Of a stretch of 38,235 bases of DNA, positions 1-8,510 are shown piece after piece (within the stretch, counting starts at the first letter, position 1; each line of letters opens with the position of its first letter). The DNA lies in assembly GCA_019247305.1 (NCBI GenBank), contig JAFAPC010000190.1:1-38235 (forward strand), in the 5' to 3' direction. A program made the translations under genes and the position numbers. This stretch comes from Pseudonocardiales bacterium (GTDB taxonomy: Bacteria; Actinomycetota; Actinomycetes; Mycobacteriales; Pseudonocardiaceae). The notes under the pieces were generated by a model. It ran no database searches and was not told the origin of the DNA. It saw only the letters and a program-made list of their open reading frames with translations.

Positions 1-119
1 AGCGTGCTGGCCGACCCCGGATCGTGAGCATAAACAATGTAGGCCACGACCACAGCCATGACCGCAACAAGCAACAACAGCCCGGCCCATGACCAGAGGC
101 GCCGTCGCCGAACCCCCAT
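1..119 (-). CDS. N-terminus of membrane-anchored or secreted protein (partial)
   Basis: The reading frame opens with ATG at 119 and runs off the left edge after 39 codons. It encodes a basic start (MGVRRRR) followed by an uninterrupted hydrophobic stretch at about residues 8-31 (leucine, valine and alanine rich), then a polar segment with HDPGSAS. That is the pattern of a signal anchor or uncleaved signal peptide of an exported actinobacterial protein. The body of the protein lies outside the window, so no function can be given. A weak purine-rich GGAG lies almost directly against the start, so the true start could be slightly different. It is on the same strand as the cobalamin genes but about 330 bp downstream of them, probably as a separate unit. 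Confidence 0.5.
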   Translation of the reverse strand, partial: MGVRRRRLWSWAGLLLLVAVMAVVVAYIVYAHDPGSAST

Positions 120-447
120 ACTCCAAGTATCTCAAGCCGCCACTGCCGGTGACAATGTCTCCGTCACGCCAAACTACTTGTGGGGGATTGATGCACACCA
201 GGTGTTCGACCTGGAACCCTGCTCTCACTGTCATCCCAACACACCGGTTCGGCGAGTGAGGAACTATCGTGGAACTCGCGCAGATGCGCGCAATCCGCCA
301 TCCACGCTGTTCAAAAAGTTGAAACCGGACCTTGTCGTCGAGCTCCACCCGCACAAGCAGCCGAGTTCCGTCATGTTTGAGATTTGACTGTGGTAGAGCA
401 GAACGCGGCGCATACAAGGGGGTGAATCGGCGCGGCACGGCGGTGGA
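120..447. other. Intergenic stretch, no convincing gene
   Basis: About 330 bp between the end of the cobalamin gene at 448 and the start of the partial membrane protein. It should hold the promoter of the leftward gene. A short hairpin, CCAGGT-N5-ACCTGG, lies near 208-224. The open frame on the plus strand here has no recognisable domain and an arginine-rich, low-complexity composition, so I do not call it a gene. Confidence 0.4.
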
Positions 448-1011
448 TCACGTCGTTCGGGGGCTGCCGGGCTCGGTGCGCAGGGTGATCGCGTCGGTGG
501 GGCAGATCTCGACGCACTCGCCGCAGGAGGTACAGCGCGCCGCGACGATCATGGGGCGCTGCGGGGCGGGGCGCAGGGCGTGCTGCGGGCAGGTACGCAG
601 GCACCCCCCGCAGGCGGTGCACGCCGAGCTGATCACCAGCGGGGTGAGCGCGGCGACCGCGACGGTGACCTGCTCGCCGCGTCGCTTGGGCACGATCAGC
701 GATCCCCCGCCGAGGTCGCGGGCCGCGAGCAGGGCGGCGGCCTCGGCGACGCTGCGGGTACCGACGTATCCGCGGACGTCGTCACTGGGATGGGGCACGT
801 CCACCGCGTCAAGCTCGGCCGCCGGGTAGCAGTGCAGCGGCGCACCGTGCGCCCCGATCACTGAGCGCAGCCCCGGCTCGTCGCGGCGCCGGTCAATGGT
901 GCCGAACGCGATGATCTCACTGAGGTCAGCCACGGCCGAGCGCAGCGCTGACCACACCGCCGCCGCGCGCACCCCGCGGGACGATCCGAACCCGACGACC
1001 AGCTCGGTCAC
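448..1011 (-). CDS. CobE/CbiG C-terminal domain fused to 2[4Fe-4S] ferredoxin
   Basis: Residues 1 to about 120 look like the CobE/CbiG C-terminal domain (start VTELVVGFGSSRGV, then the VGTRSVAEAAALL region), a small domain tied to the C-ring contraction and deacylation stage of corrin synthesis. Residues 131-176 form a bacterial ferredoxin module with two CxxCxxCxxxCP clusters (Cys131, 134, 137, 141 and Cys160, 163, 166, 170). The CobE/CbiG family normally lacks this module. The GTG start at 1011 overlaps the cobL stop as GTGA, the same arrangement as at the two upstream junctions, and is preferred to the GTG at 1023. It is the last gene of the unit. The ferredoxin may deliver electrons to a corrin-pathway enzyme, which is inference. 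Confidence 0.75.
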   Translation of the reverse strand: MTELVVGFGSSRGVRAAAVWSALRSAVADLSEIIAFGTIDRRRDEPGLRSVIGAHGAPLHCYPAAELDAVDVPHPSDDVRGYVGTRSVAEAAALLAARDLGGGSLIVPKRRGEQVTVAVAALTPLVISSACTACGGCLRTCPQHALRPAPQRPMIVAARCTSCGECVEICPTDAITLRTEPGSPRTT

Positions 1012-2165
1012 CGTCGCCCCCACAGCAGCAGCACCGGGTTGGTCGCCTCCAGCCGCACCGACCCGTCGGGCAACTCCGTAAACCGCGACGCCGCCAGCTG
1101 GACCCCCTCGACCTGGTGGCCCGCTTCCCGCAGTGCGGCGCGGCAGGGCGCGAGACGCTCCAGCGCGGTCAGCGCGACCACGACGCGGGGCGAGGCCTGC
1201 GCTGCGGCGCGCACCACCTCCGGCCCTCCCCCGCCGACGAACACCGCATCAGGTTCGGGCAGCCCGCTCAGCACGGCCGGCGCCGGTCCTTCGATCACCC
1301 GGACGTCCACCCGGTGCGCCCTCGCGTTGGCCACCAACCGGGCGCACTGCGCGGGATCCCGCTCGACGGCGACCACGGCGGCCCCCAGCCGCGCGCATTC
1401 CACCCCGACCGAGCCCGACCCGGCGCCCAGATCCCACACCAACCGACCCGGCCCCGGGGCCAGCCGCGCCAAGGCCAGCGCCCGAACCTCCGACTTGGTG
1501 ATCATCCCGTCGCGGTGGGAGAACTTCGCCTCCTCCAGCGCCCACCCGGCCGCGGGAGGGACCGGTTCACCACCGGCGATCCAGCCCCGAGCGGGCACCG
1601 CGTGTTCATCAGCCAGGCACAGCACCACATGCGGATCACGCAGCGGCCCACCCTCGAAGCGTCGCACCCGCTCGTTGGGCCCGCCGAGCTCCTCAGCGAC
1701 CAGTACTGTGCGCCGCCAGCCGGCCAGCCCGGCGAGGATCTCCAGCGCCCCCGCCCCGGGCCCGGTTAGCACCGCGACCGCGGGATGAGCCCGGCACACG
1801 TTGAGCGCAGGACGCAGCGAGCGGCCGTGCGCCGAGACCACGGCGACGTCGTCCCAGGAGCGGCGCAGCAACGCGAACGCCCGCGCCACGCTGGAGCGCG
1901 CCGGCAACACCACGGGTCGCACGCCGCGCTGACGCAGTGCCCGCACGATCCCGAAGAACCCCGGGTCACCGCTAGCCAGCACCACCGCGGAGGAGGCATC
2001 CGGCAGCTGGTCCAGCTCTAAGGGCCCGAACACGGTAGCGCCTGCCGGCACCGGCACGGCAGCGAGCTGGTGAGGCGCGCCGAGGACAACCTGCGCACCC
2101 GCCAGTGCCTGGGCCGCGCCCGGCGGCAGCGCAGCCCCGTCCAGACCAACGACGGTGACGTTCAC
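1008..2165 (-). CDS. cobL: Precorrin-6Y C5,15-methyltransferase (decarboxylating), CbiE-CbiT fusion
   Basis: Methylates C5 and C15 of precorrin-6Y and removes the C12 acetate carboxyl in corrin synthesis. The N-terminal half is a CbiE tetrapyrrole methylase (VTVVGLDG start, ASGDPGFFG at about residues 64-72, VSAHGRS). The C-terminal half is CbiT, with a class I SAM-binding motif WDLGAGSGSVG at about residues 244-254. Length is 385 aa, close to the usual ~400 aa. The start is the GTG at 2165, whose GTGA overlaps the cbiD stop, implying translational coupling. A longer in-frame extension exists upstream but lies inside cbiD and is arginine/glycine-rich with no homology to the family. Cytoplasmic. 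Confidence 0.93.
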   Translation of the reverse strand: MNVTVVGLDGAALPPGAAQALAGAQVVLGAPHQLAAVPVPAGATVFGPLELDQLPDASSAVVLASGDPGFFGIVRALRQRGVRPVVLPARSSVARAFALLRRSWDDVAVVSAHGRSLRPALNVCRAHPAVAVLTGPGAGALEILAGLAGWRRTVLVAEELGGPNERVRRFEGGPLRDPHVVLCLADEHAVPARGWIAGGEPVPPAAGWALEEAKFSHRDGMITKSEVRALALARLAPGPGRLVWDLGAGSGSVGVECARLGAAVVAVERDPAQCARLVANARAHRVDVRVIEGPAPAVLSGLPEPDAVFVGGGGPEVVRAAAQASPRVVVALTALERLAPCRAALREAGHQVEGVQLAASRFTELPDGSVRLEATNPVLLLWGRR

Positions 2166-3316
2166 GGGACCCAGTCCGGCTCGGTCGCGGCCACCACCTG
2201 CTGCCCGGTGAAGTCGACCATCGCTACCCGGGCTGCCAGGGTCTGCCCCGCCTCGGCTCCCACCTCGACGCTGAACCGGCGCAGCGTGTCGGCCACCCGG
2301 GCACAGAGATCGTCCCCGCACGCTCGCAGCAACCCACCCACTTCCCAGATCTCATACGCCCGCCGGGCGGTCGGGGCGGCGCGGATCTCCGCGAGGTCCT
2401 GCGGACAGCCCCCGTGCGCGGCGGTGATCTCCGCCAGCACATCGGTGTCCACCCTGGAGCGGGTGTAGTGGGTCATCAGGATCCCGGTGGCCAGCTTGGT
2501 CAGCTTGCCGATCATACCGACGAACACCACCTCGGTCAGGCGGTGTTCCACCGCGCGGCGCACCGCCGCCCCGGTGAAGTCACCGACCTCCACAAACGCC
2601 ACCAGCGGCAGCTGCGGTAGCAGCCGCATCGCCGCCCGCTCGGTGCGCCCGCCGGTAGCCAGCACCAGCGTCGAGACTCCCTGGGCGGCCATCACCGCCA
2701 CCGCCTGCTCCACCGAAGCCCGCCAGGAGGCCGTCGAAAACGGGCGGACGATCCCGGTGGTGCCCAGGATGGAGATCCCGCCTTCGATGCCCAGCCGACG
2801 GTTGGTGGTCTTGCGCGCCATCCGCTCCCCGTCGGGTACGCTGATCGTCACGTCGACACCCCGCCCCCCGGATGCCTCCCGCACCGCATCAGTGATCATC
2901 TGTCGGGGTCCTGGGTTGATCGCGGGCTGCCCGACCGGCAACCCCAGCCCGGCCCGGGTGACCATTCCTACCCCCGCACCGCCGTGCAGCACGATTTCGC
3001 CGTCGCCACGCCAGGTGACAGTCACCGTCAGGTGCGCGCCGTGCGTGACGTCGGGATCATCGCCCGCGTCCTTGACCACCACGGCGGTGGCACTGTCGGC
3101 CTCGCACCGCAGCGAGTGGACGGTGAAGGTGTGCCGATCTCCTGAGGGGAACGGGATGTTCACGGTGGACAGGGGGGTGCCACTCAGCGCGGCCACCGCG
3201 GCCTTGGCCGCCGCCGCCGAGCAAGCACCGGTGCTGAACCCGGTCCGCAGCGCGTGCGGACGCAGCGTCGCGGTCCGTGGCAAATCCGGCTCGCGCAGCG
3301 GTGGGCCGCCGGTCAC
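2162..3316 (-). CDS. cbiD: Cobalt-precorrin-5B C1-methyltransferase CbiD
   Basis: Transfers a methyl group from SAM to C1 of the corrin precursor. Family signatures are the N-terminal LRTGFSTGACSAAAAKAA-type segment, INPGPRQMI, the glycine-rich GIEGGISILGTTGIVRPFS segment, and VGMIGKLTKLA with an FVEVGDF-type segment. Length is 384 aa from the GTG at 3316, which overlaps the cobI stop as GTGA. An upstream in-frame extension into cobI was discarded because conserved sequence only starts after this codon. Having the CbiD-type enzyme next to CobI, CobL and CobN is normal in actinobacteria, which mix gene names from the aerobic and anaerobic routes. Confidence 0.92.
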   Translation of the reverse strand: MTGGPPLREPDLPRTATLRPHALRTGFSTGACSAAAAKAAVAALSGTPLSTVNIPFPSGDRHTFTVHSLRCEADSATAVVVKDAGDDPDVTHGAHLTVTVTWRGDGEIVLHGGAGVGMVTRAGLGLPVGQPAINPGPRQMITDAVREASGGRGVDVTISVPDGERMARKTTNRRLGIEGGISILGTTGIVRPFSTASWRASVEQAVAVMAAQGVSTLVLATGGRTERAAMRLLPQLPLVAFVEVGDFTGAAVRRAVEHRLTEVVFVGMIGKLTKLATGILMTHYTRSRVDTDVLAEITAAHGGCPQDLAEIRAAPTARRAYEIWEVGGLLRACGDDLCARVADTLRRFSVEVGAEAGQTLAARVAMVDFTGQQVVAATEPDWVP

Positions 3317-4038
3317 AGCTGCGCCCCTCTGCCGTGGCGCGGCGGCAGGACCAGCACCGTCGACAGGTAGGCCGCTGTGTCGGTGTGCGCCAGCGGGGTG
3401 ATTCGCTCCTGGGGAGTGCCCAGGTGCTCGGCGCACCAGGCGCGGTCCAGCGCACCGGCGGCCGCCACCCGCGCCCGCAGCGCCGCCAACCGGTGGCCGA
3501 CCTTGTAGGCGACCACTGTCCCGCCCCGGATCAGCGCCTCATCCAGGCTCGTGAGATCACGAGACAGCGGGAGCAGGGTGAGTCCTTCCGCGCCCTCGAC
3601 CAAGGTGAGACTCGCGGCGCTGGCCGCGGCCTGCATCGCGGTGATGCCCGGTACGGTGCGGATCCGGACCCGGGGCAGCAGCTGGCGCACCGTGGTGGCG
3701 AGATACCCAAAGGTGGAGTACACCGACGGGTCACCGAGGGTGGCGAAGGCGGCACTGCTGCCCTGCTCGCGCAGGTGCGCCACCACCCGGGCGGCGGCGG
3801 TGTCCCAGCAGTCGTGGCGGCGCCGCTGTGACCCGGTGACGTCGTCGCCCAGCGCGAACACCAGCCGCTCCAGGCGGTCGTGCGCCAGGTGTACCCGCAC
3901 GACGGCCTCGGCTCGCCCGGCCACGTCGGGGGCGATCCCCGGCACGAACACCCGCCCGGCGCAGGACAGCTCGCGCACCGCGGCGACGGTCAGTAGGTCC
4001 GGGTCGCCCGGACCTACCCCGATCCCGACCAGCTCCAC
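3313..4038 (-). CDS. cobI: Precorrin-2 C20-methyltransferase
   Basis: SAM-dependent tetrapyrrole methylase that methylates C20 of precorrin-2, the step that commits uroporphyrinogen-derived precursors to cobalamin. The sequence shows the N-terminal GIGVGPGDPDLLTVAA motif, FATLGDPSVYSTFGYL (the YSTF form marks CobI/CbiL rather than CobM), and TVPGITAMQAAASAAS. Length is 241 aa, typical for the family. Translation starts with GTG at 4038, only 2 bp after the cobB stop, and the gene ends in a GTGA overlap with cbiD. CobM was considered because of general family similarity, but the GDPSVYSTF block fits CobI better. Confidence 0.88.
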   Translation of the reverse strand: MELVGIGVGPGDPDLLTVAAVRELSCAGRVFVPGIAPDVAGRAEAVVRVHLAHDRLERLVFALGDDVTGSQRRRHDCWDTAAARVVAHLREQGSSAAFATLGDPSVYSTFGYLATTVRQLLPRVRIRTVPGITAMQAAASAASLTLVEGAEGLTLLPLSRDLTSLDEALIRGGTVVAYKVGHRLAALRARVAAAGALDRAWCAEHLGTPQERITPLAHTDTAAYLSTVLVLPPRHGRGAQL

Positions 4039-4040
4039 GG

Positions 4041-5363
4041 TTACGGTCTGCCCTTCACACAGCTCGCCACGAAGCGTGCCACCGCCGCTGGATGCGCCAC
4101 GGGGTGGGTGTGCAGGAACGAGGCGTGGACCCCACTCTGGATGAATCCCTCGGGCGCTGCCCCAGCCCAGGCCCAGGCGGGTTGACCCGCGCGGGGCGTG
4201 ACGCTGGTGCGGTGAAACTCATGACCGCTCACCCGCTCCCCCCGGCGGTGCAGGACCGATCCGCCCAACGCCACCGCGTCGCGGTAGCCCAGCACCAGCT
4301 GCCCGGTCATCCTCGCCTCGGCGTCGAGCACCCCGCACATCGGTGCCCCGTCCACCGCGCGGCACAGGTACAGCAGTCCACCGCATTCGGCGTGCACCGG
4401 TGCCCCGCGGCGGGCCAGGGCGGCGATCTCGGCGCGCAGTGCCACGTTGGCGGAGAGCGCTTCGGCGTGGAACTCCGGGAACCCCCCGGGTAGCACCAGG
4501 CCGGCGGTGCCAGGGGGTAGTGACTCGTCGCGCAGCGGGTCGAAGACCGCGACCGTGGCCCCCGCTGCGGCGAGCAGTTCGGCGTGCTCGGGGTAGCCGA
4601 AGGTGAACGCCGATCCACCGGCCACCGCGACCACCGGCGCTCCAGGTACCCGGGGGAGCTCGGTCTCCGGTGCCCACCGCGGTCCGTCGGGCGAGGCGCT
4701 CGCCAGGGCCGCCACCGCGTCCAGATCGACCTGCGCGGCCACCGCGTCGGCCCACCGCGCCACCACGCCCGCCGCGGCGGCGTGCTCAGCGGCGGTGACC
4801 AGCCCCAGATGCCGCGAGGGCACGGCCAGCGCGTCATCCCGGCGCAGGGCACCCAGCACCGGCAGACCCACCTCAGCGCAGGCCTGCCGGCAGAGCAGCT
4901 CATGACGCGCCGAGCCGACCTGGTTGAGCACCACCCCGGCGATCTGAACCTCGGCGTCAAACGACCGGAACCCGTGCAGCAGCGCGGCGAGGCTGCGGCC
5001 CTGGCCCCGCACGTCGACCACCAGCAGCACCGGGGCTTGAAGGAGAGCCGCGACCTGCGCCGTCGAGCCATGACCTGCGGTGCCGGCGCGGCCGTCGAAC
5101 AACCCCATCACGCCTTCGACGACCGCAAGCTGCGCCCCGGCCGCGCCGTGGCAGGCCAGCGCCGCGATGCGCTGCTCGCCGACCAGCACCGGATCAAGGT
5201 TGCGGCTCGGGCGACCGGTGGCCAGCGCGTGGTAGCCCGGGTCGATGTAGTCCGGACCGACCTTGAAGGCGGCCACCGTGGTGCCCCGCCGCCGCAGCGC
5301 GGCCATCAACCCCGTGGCGACGGTGGTCTTGCCAGCGCCCGAGCCGGGCGCAGCGATGAGCAC
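4041..5363 (-). CDS. cobB: Cobyrinate / hydrogenobyrinate a,c-diamide synthase
   Basis: ATP- and glutamine-dependent amidation of the a and c carboxylates of the corrin ring. The N-terminal synthetase domain has the P-loop APGSGAGKTTVATGL at once after the start and FKVGPDYIDPGYHALATGRPSRNLD. The C-terminal class I glutamine amidotransferase domain has the nucleophile in HAECGGLLYL. About 440 aa, as expected. The start is uncertain: the conserved protein begins at the GTG at 5363, but in-frame GTG (5405) and TTG (5423) codons lie just upstream, inside or beyond a perfect palindrome (5361-5410). I chose 5363 because homologues begin directly at the P-loop segment; no good ribosome binding site separates the options. 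Confidence 0.9.
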   Translation of the reverse strand: MLIAAPGSGAGKTTVATGLMAALRRRGTTVAAFKVGPDYIDPGYHALATGRPSRNLDPVLVGEQRIAALACHGAAGAQLAVVEGVMGLFDGRAGTAGHGSTAQVAALLQAPVLLVVDVRGQGRSLAALLHGFRSFDAEVQIAGVVLNQVGSARHELLCRQACAEVGLPVLGALRRDDALAVPSRHLGLVTAAEHAAAAGVVARWADAVAAQVDLDAVAALASASPDGPRWAPETELPRVPGAPVVAVAGGSAFTFGYPEHAELLAAAGATVAVFDPLRDESLPPGTAGLVLPGGFPEFHAEALSANVALRAEIAALARRGAPVHAECGGLLYLCRAVDGAPMCGVLDAEARMTGQLVLGYRDAVALGGSVLHRRGERVSGHEFHRTSVTPRAGQPAWAWAGAAPEGFIQSGVHASFLHTHPVAHPAAVARFVASCVKGRP

Positions 5364-5410
5364 CCGTGAGTGGCGATGCGAGTGGTAGGTCGCATCGCCA
5401 CTCACGGGTG
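5361..5410. repeat. Perfect palindrome at the cobB start, copy 1
   Basis: Two perfect 20-bp arms (5361-5380 and 5391-5410) flank a 10-nt loop. The core CCGTGAGTGGCGATGCG recurs in the hairpin at 9405-9456. It lies over the cobB translation start, so in the mRNA it could hide or shape the start region. It could be an intergenic REP-like element, a terminator-like hairpin or a regulatory structure. No T-run follows it. Confidence 0.8.
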
Positions 5411-5412
5411 GT

Positions 5413-6027
5413 TCACCACTCAATCCCGCGCTGGCCTTTCTGGCCGGCGTCCATCGGGTGCTTGATCTTCGTCATCTCCACCACCAGGTCGGCGGCGTCG
5501 AGGAGCGCGGGTGGGGCGTTCCGGCCGGTGATCACCACGTGTTGCCGGCCGGGCCGATCAGCCAGCGTGGCCAGCACGTCGTTGGTGTCCACCCAGCCCC
5601 AGTGCAGCGGGTAGCTGAATTCGTCGAGCACGTACAGGTCGTGCACCTGGGCGGCCAACCGGCGGGCGATCTCCGCCCAGCCCGCCGCCGCGGCAGCAGC
5701 GTGGTCCTCGACGCTGCCCGGCTTGCGGGCCCAGGACCAGCCCTCGCCCATCTTGTGCCACTCGACCGGCCCGCCCTGCCCGGTCCGCTGGTGCACCTCG
5801 TGCAGCGCCCGGAACGCGGACTCCTCCCCCACCTTCCACTTCGCGGACTTGACGAACTGGAACACCCCAATCGACCAGCCCGCAGCCCACCCCCGCAACG
5901 CCAAGCCGAAGGCAGCCGTGGACTTGCCCTTCATCGCTCCGGTGTGGACGATCAGTAGCGGCCGGTGTCGCCGCTGCCGGGTGGACAGCCCGTCCTCGGG
6001 AACCCTGAGCGGTACGCCGTGCGGCAT
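5413..6027 (-). CDS. cobO: Corrinoid adenosyltransferase (CobO/BtuR type)
   Basis: Transfers the 5'-deoxyadenosyl group from ATP to reduced corrinoid. The sequence has an unusual P-loop HTGAMKGKSTAAFG, the VFQFVKSAKWKVGE segment, MGEGWSWARK, the YVLDEFSYPLHWGWVD block, VVITGRNAPPALLDAADLVVEMTKIKHP, and the ending KGQRGIEW, all characteristic of CobO/CobA. Length is 204 aa. The ATG at 6027 is preceded by a GAGGAGA ribosome binding site, so the longer upstream frame is rejected. It lies 20 bp after the chelatase gene and just upstream of cobB. Cytoplasmic. Confidence 0.95.
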   Translation of the reverse strand: MPHGVPLRVPEDGLSTRQRRHRPLLIVHTGAMKGKSTAAFGLALRGWAAGWSIGVFQFVKSAKWKVGEESAFRALHEVHQRTGQGGPVEWHKMGEGWSWARKPGSVEDHAAAAAAGWAEIARRLAAQVHDLYVLDEFSYPLHWGWVDTNDVLATLADRPGRQHVVITGRNAPPALLDAADLVVEMTKIKHPMDAGQKGQRGIEW

Positions 6028-6047
6028 CTCGGTCTCCTCGGTGGTGA

Positions 6048-8006
6048 CTAAAGGGCTCCCCGGGCAGCGCGAACCACCCCAACCACCGCATCGGCCGACA
6101 ACTCCTCCAGCCGCACGCACCCACCGCCCATCGCCAGCGCGAGCCGACCGGATAAACCCAGCCGGACCGGCCCGGACTCGCAGTCCACCACGATCGACGC
6201 CACCCCATCGCGACGCAGCAGGTCAGCTGCGGTGAGGGCGGCGTCCATCCCGCCGTGCGTGGCGCGGCCGTCAGTGAGGACCACGAGCAAGGCCCGCCGG
6301 GTGGGATCGCGCAGCCGCTGCGCGGCCAGCACCCGCGCGCAGCGCAGCAACCCCGCAGCCAGCGGGGTACGCCCGCCGGTGCGCAAGGCGCGCAACCGGA
6401 CGACGGCCGCGTCCACCGCCGACGTCGGTGGCAGCACCAGCTGCGCCGCAGTGCCCCGGAAGCTGATCAAGCCTACCTGGTCGCGGCGCTGGTAGGCGTC
6501 CCGCAGCAGGGACAGCACCGCTCCGCTCACCGCGGACATCCGGGATCGGGCCGCCATCGAGCCGGAGGCGTCGACGGCGAACAGCACCAGGTTGGATTCC
6601 CGCCCGTGGCGCACCGCCAGGCGGACATCGGCCCGGTGCAGCACCAGCCCCGGGCCACGGCGCCCGCGGCCATGCTGGTGGGGGGCGGCGGCGGTCAAGG
6701 TGCCCAGCAGGTGCAGCCCGCTGCCCTCGGAGACCGACGCCCGGATCGTGCGCCCGGCGCTGGTCCTCGCCCGCGACCGCCGGCCAGGAGCCCCGGCGCC
6801 GACACCGGGCAACACCAACAACCGGGTCCGAAACGGCGCCATCGGTGCGGACCCACGGTGCTCAGACACCGGGCGATCGGGCGCGGCGCCGTGGGCAGCG
6901 TGGTCCTCGCCGGAGCGTTCGCCGGCACCGCCGCATTGCGGCTCGCCGACACCGCCCCCTCTGGGCCCCTCAGGGGGGTCCTCCAGCGGGTAATCTGCGG
7001 TGCGCAGGGCATCATCTAGCCGCGCACTGTCCACGCCAGGCTGGTCGAACGGATCGCGGCGGCGGCGGTGCGGCAACGCCAGCACTGCGGCGACCCGGAC
7101 GTCGGCCTCCTCCACGGCATCGGCTCCCCGCCAGGCCGCGTGCGCCACCGCGGTACGGGCTAGCACCAGATCGGCGCGCATCCCGTCGACCTCGAACGCG
7201 GCACACACCGCGGCGATTCGGCGCAGCTCGCCATCCGGAAGCGCCACCGCCGGCAGCGCGGCCCGGGCCAGCGTGATCCGTTCGGCGAGTGCGGCGTCCG
7301 CGGGACCCCAGGCCGCCGCGAAACCAGCTGGGTCCGCCTCGTAGCGCAGCCGGCGGCGGATCACTTCGGCCCGCGTCTCGATATCCCGGGAGGCCGCCAC
7401 CTCAACGGTGAGCCCGAAGCGATCCAGCAGCTGCGGACGTAGCTCGCCCTCCTCCGGATTCATCGTCCCGACTAGCACAAACGACGCGGCATGGGAGACT
7501 GACACCCCGTCGCGCTCCACGTGCGCGCGCCCCATCGCGGCGGCGTCGAGGAGCACGTCGACGAGATGGTCGGGCAGCAGGTTGACCTCATCGACGTACA
7601 ACACGCCGCGGTGCGCCGCAGCGAGCAGCCCAGGCTGGTACGCCGACACGCCCTCAGTAAGGGCACGCTGTAGGTCCAACGAGCCCACTAGGCGGTCTTC
7701 GGTGGCGCCGATCGGCAGCTCGACCAGCCGGACCGGGCGCACCAGCTGCCCTGCTACCGCAGTGTGCGGGCCGTCCGGGCACGCCGGATCCGGGGAGCGC
7801 GGGTCGCACCCGAAGCGGCATCCCACTACTGCGGGCACGGCAGGCAGCAGCGCTGAGAGCGCCCGAACCACGGTCGACTTCGCGGTGCCCTTCTCCCCGC
7901 GGACCAGCACGCCACCAATCGCCGGGTGCACGGCGGTCAGCAGCAACGCCAACCGGAGATCATCGTGCCCGACGATCGCGGAGAACGGGTACCGGGCGGC
8001 GCTCAT
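6048..8006 (-). CDS. Fused ChlI/ChlD-type (VWA) metal-chelatase subunit
   Basis: A 652-aa fusion. The N-terminal AAA+ domain has Walker [10 protein letters not shown], Walker [15 protein letters not shown] and [20 protein letters not shown] proline/glycine-rich acidic linker follows, then a C-terminal von Willebrand A domain with the MIDAS motif DASGSMA and the [11 protein letters not shown] segment. Such fusions act with CobN as the ATPase part of an aerobic cobaltochelatase in actinobacteria, replacing separate CobS and CobT. It is annotated elsewhere as magnesium-chelatase-like, but the setting with cobN and cobO argues for cobalt. The ATG at 8006 overlaps the upstream acetyltransferase stop as ATGA. 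Confidence 0.85.
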   Translation of the reverse strand: MSAARYPFSAIVGHDDLRLALLLTAVHPAIGGVLVRGEKGTAKSTVVRALSALLPAVPAVVGCRFGCDPRSPDPACPDGPHTAVAGQLVRPVRLVELPIGATEDRLVGSLDLQRALTEGVSAYQPGLLAAAHRGVLYVDEVNLLPDHLVDVLLDAAAMGRAHVERDGVSVSHAASFVLVGTMNPEEGELRPQLLDRFGLTVEVAASRDIETRAEVIRRRLRYEADPAGFAAAWGPADAALAERITLARAALPAVALPDGELRRIAAVCAAFEVDGMRADLVLARTAVAHAAWRGADAVEEADVRVAAVLALPHRRRRDPFDQPGVDSARLDDALRTADYPLEDPPEGPRGGGVGEPQCGGAGERSGEDHAAHGAAPDRPVSEHRGSAPMAPFRTRLLVLPGVGAGAPGRRSRARTSAGRTIRASVSEGSGLHLLGTLTAAAPHQHGRGRRGPGLVLHRADVRLAVRHGRESNLVLFAVDASGSMAARSRMSAVSGAVLSLLRDAYQRRDQVGLISFRGTAAQLVLPPTSAVDAAVVRLRALRTGGRTPLAAGLLRCARVLAAQRLRDPTRRALLVVLTDGRATHGGMDAALTAADLLRRDGVASIVVDCESGPVRLGLSGRLALAMGGGCVRLEELSADAVVGVVRAARGAL

Positions 8007-8473
8007 GAGCAGCGGATCCGGGCCGAGGCAGCGCGGCGCATCGGCACGTGCGGGATGCCGTCTTCGATGAACTCCGCCCCGTCGACCTCGAAGCCGTAGG
8101 CCGTGTACAGCTCGACGCAGTGCCGCTGCGCGTCGAGCACACACGGGGCATCGCCCACCTCGGCCAGCGCCGCCTCCAGCAGCCGCCGAATCTCACCGTG
8201 GCCGCGGGCCGGCCGAGCGGCGCAGACCCGGCCGATCCGGAACTGACCGTCGGTGGGCTCCAGCAACCGGAGCGTAGCCTGCGGGTCCTCGATCGCGCTG
8301 TCCGGCGCGAGCCAGTAGTGCCGGGTTGTCCGGTCTAAGTCATGGCCGTCCAGCTCCTGATACGGACAGGCCTGCTCGACCACGAAGACCTCCACCCGCA
8401 GCCGCAGCAGGGCGTAGATCATGGCGGGTGACAGGTCAAGGGCGAGGCTTCGGTGTAACACAGTGTGGTCCAC
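8003..8473 (-). CDS. GNAT family N-acetyltransferase (ElaA-like)
   Basis: A 156-aa single-domain protein of the ElaA type: [22 protein letters not shown] near the N-terminus, an [20 protein letters not shown] acetyl-CoA-binding segment (R/Q-x-x-G-x-G/A region), and [23 protein letters not shown] at the C-terminus. The substrate is not predictable. It starts at the GTG at 8473 with AGGA nearby and is coupled by ATGA overlap to the chelatase gene, so it sits at the head of the chelatase-cobO-cobB unit. Its role in cobalamin synthesis, if any, is unknown; such genes commonly accompany this actinobacterial chelatase. Confidence 0.8.
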   Translation of the reverse strand: MDHTVLHRSLALDLSPAMIYALLRLRVEVFVVEQACPYQELDGHDLDRTTRHYWLAPDSAIEDPQATLRLLEPTDGQFRIGRVCAARPARGHGEIRRLLEAALAEVGDAPCVLDAQRHCVELYTAYGFEVDGAEFIEDGIPHVPMRRAASARIRCS

Positions 8474-8510
8474 TGTTCCTGCCTACCAGAAGGTCTGACA
8501 TCGTGGTACC
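8474..8510. promoter_or_regulatory. Short divergent promoter region
   Basis: Only 37 bp separate the divergent starts of the acetyltransferase (minus) and the M15 peptidase (plus). Promoters for both must lie here or overlap the neighbouring coding sequence. I do not recognise clear -35/-10 boxes. Confidence 0.35.

Noticed and set aside
58..387. Plus-strand open frame of 109 codons
   Set aside because: Arginine-rich and without domain or ribosome binding site; it overlaps a much better minus-strand membrane-protein start at 119.
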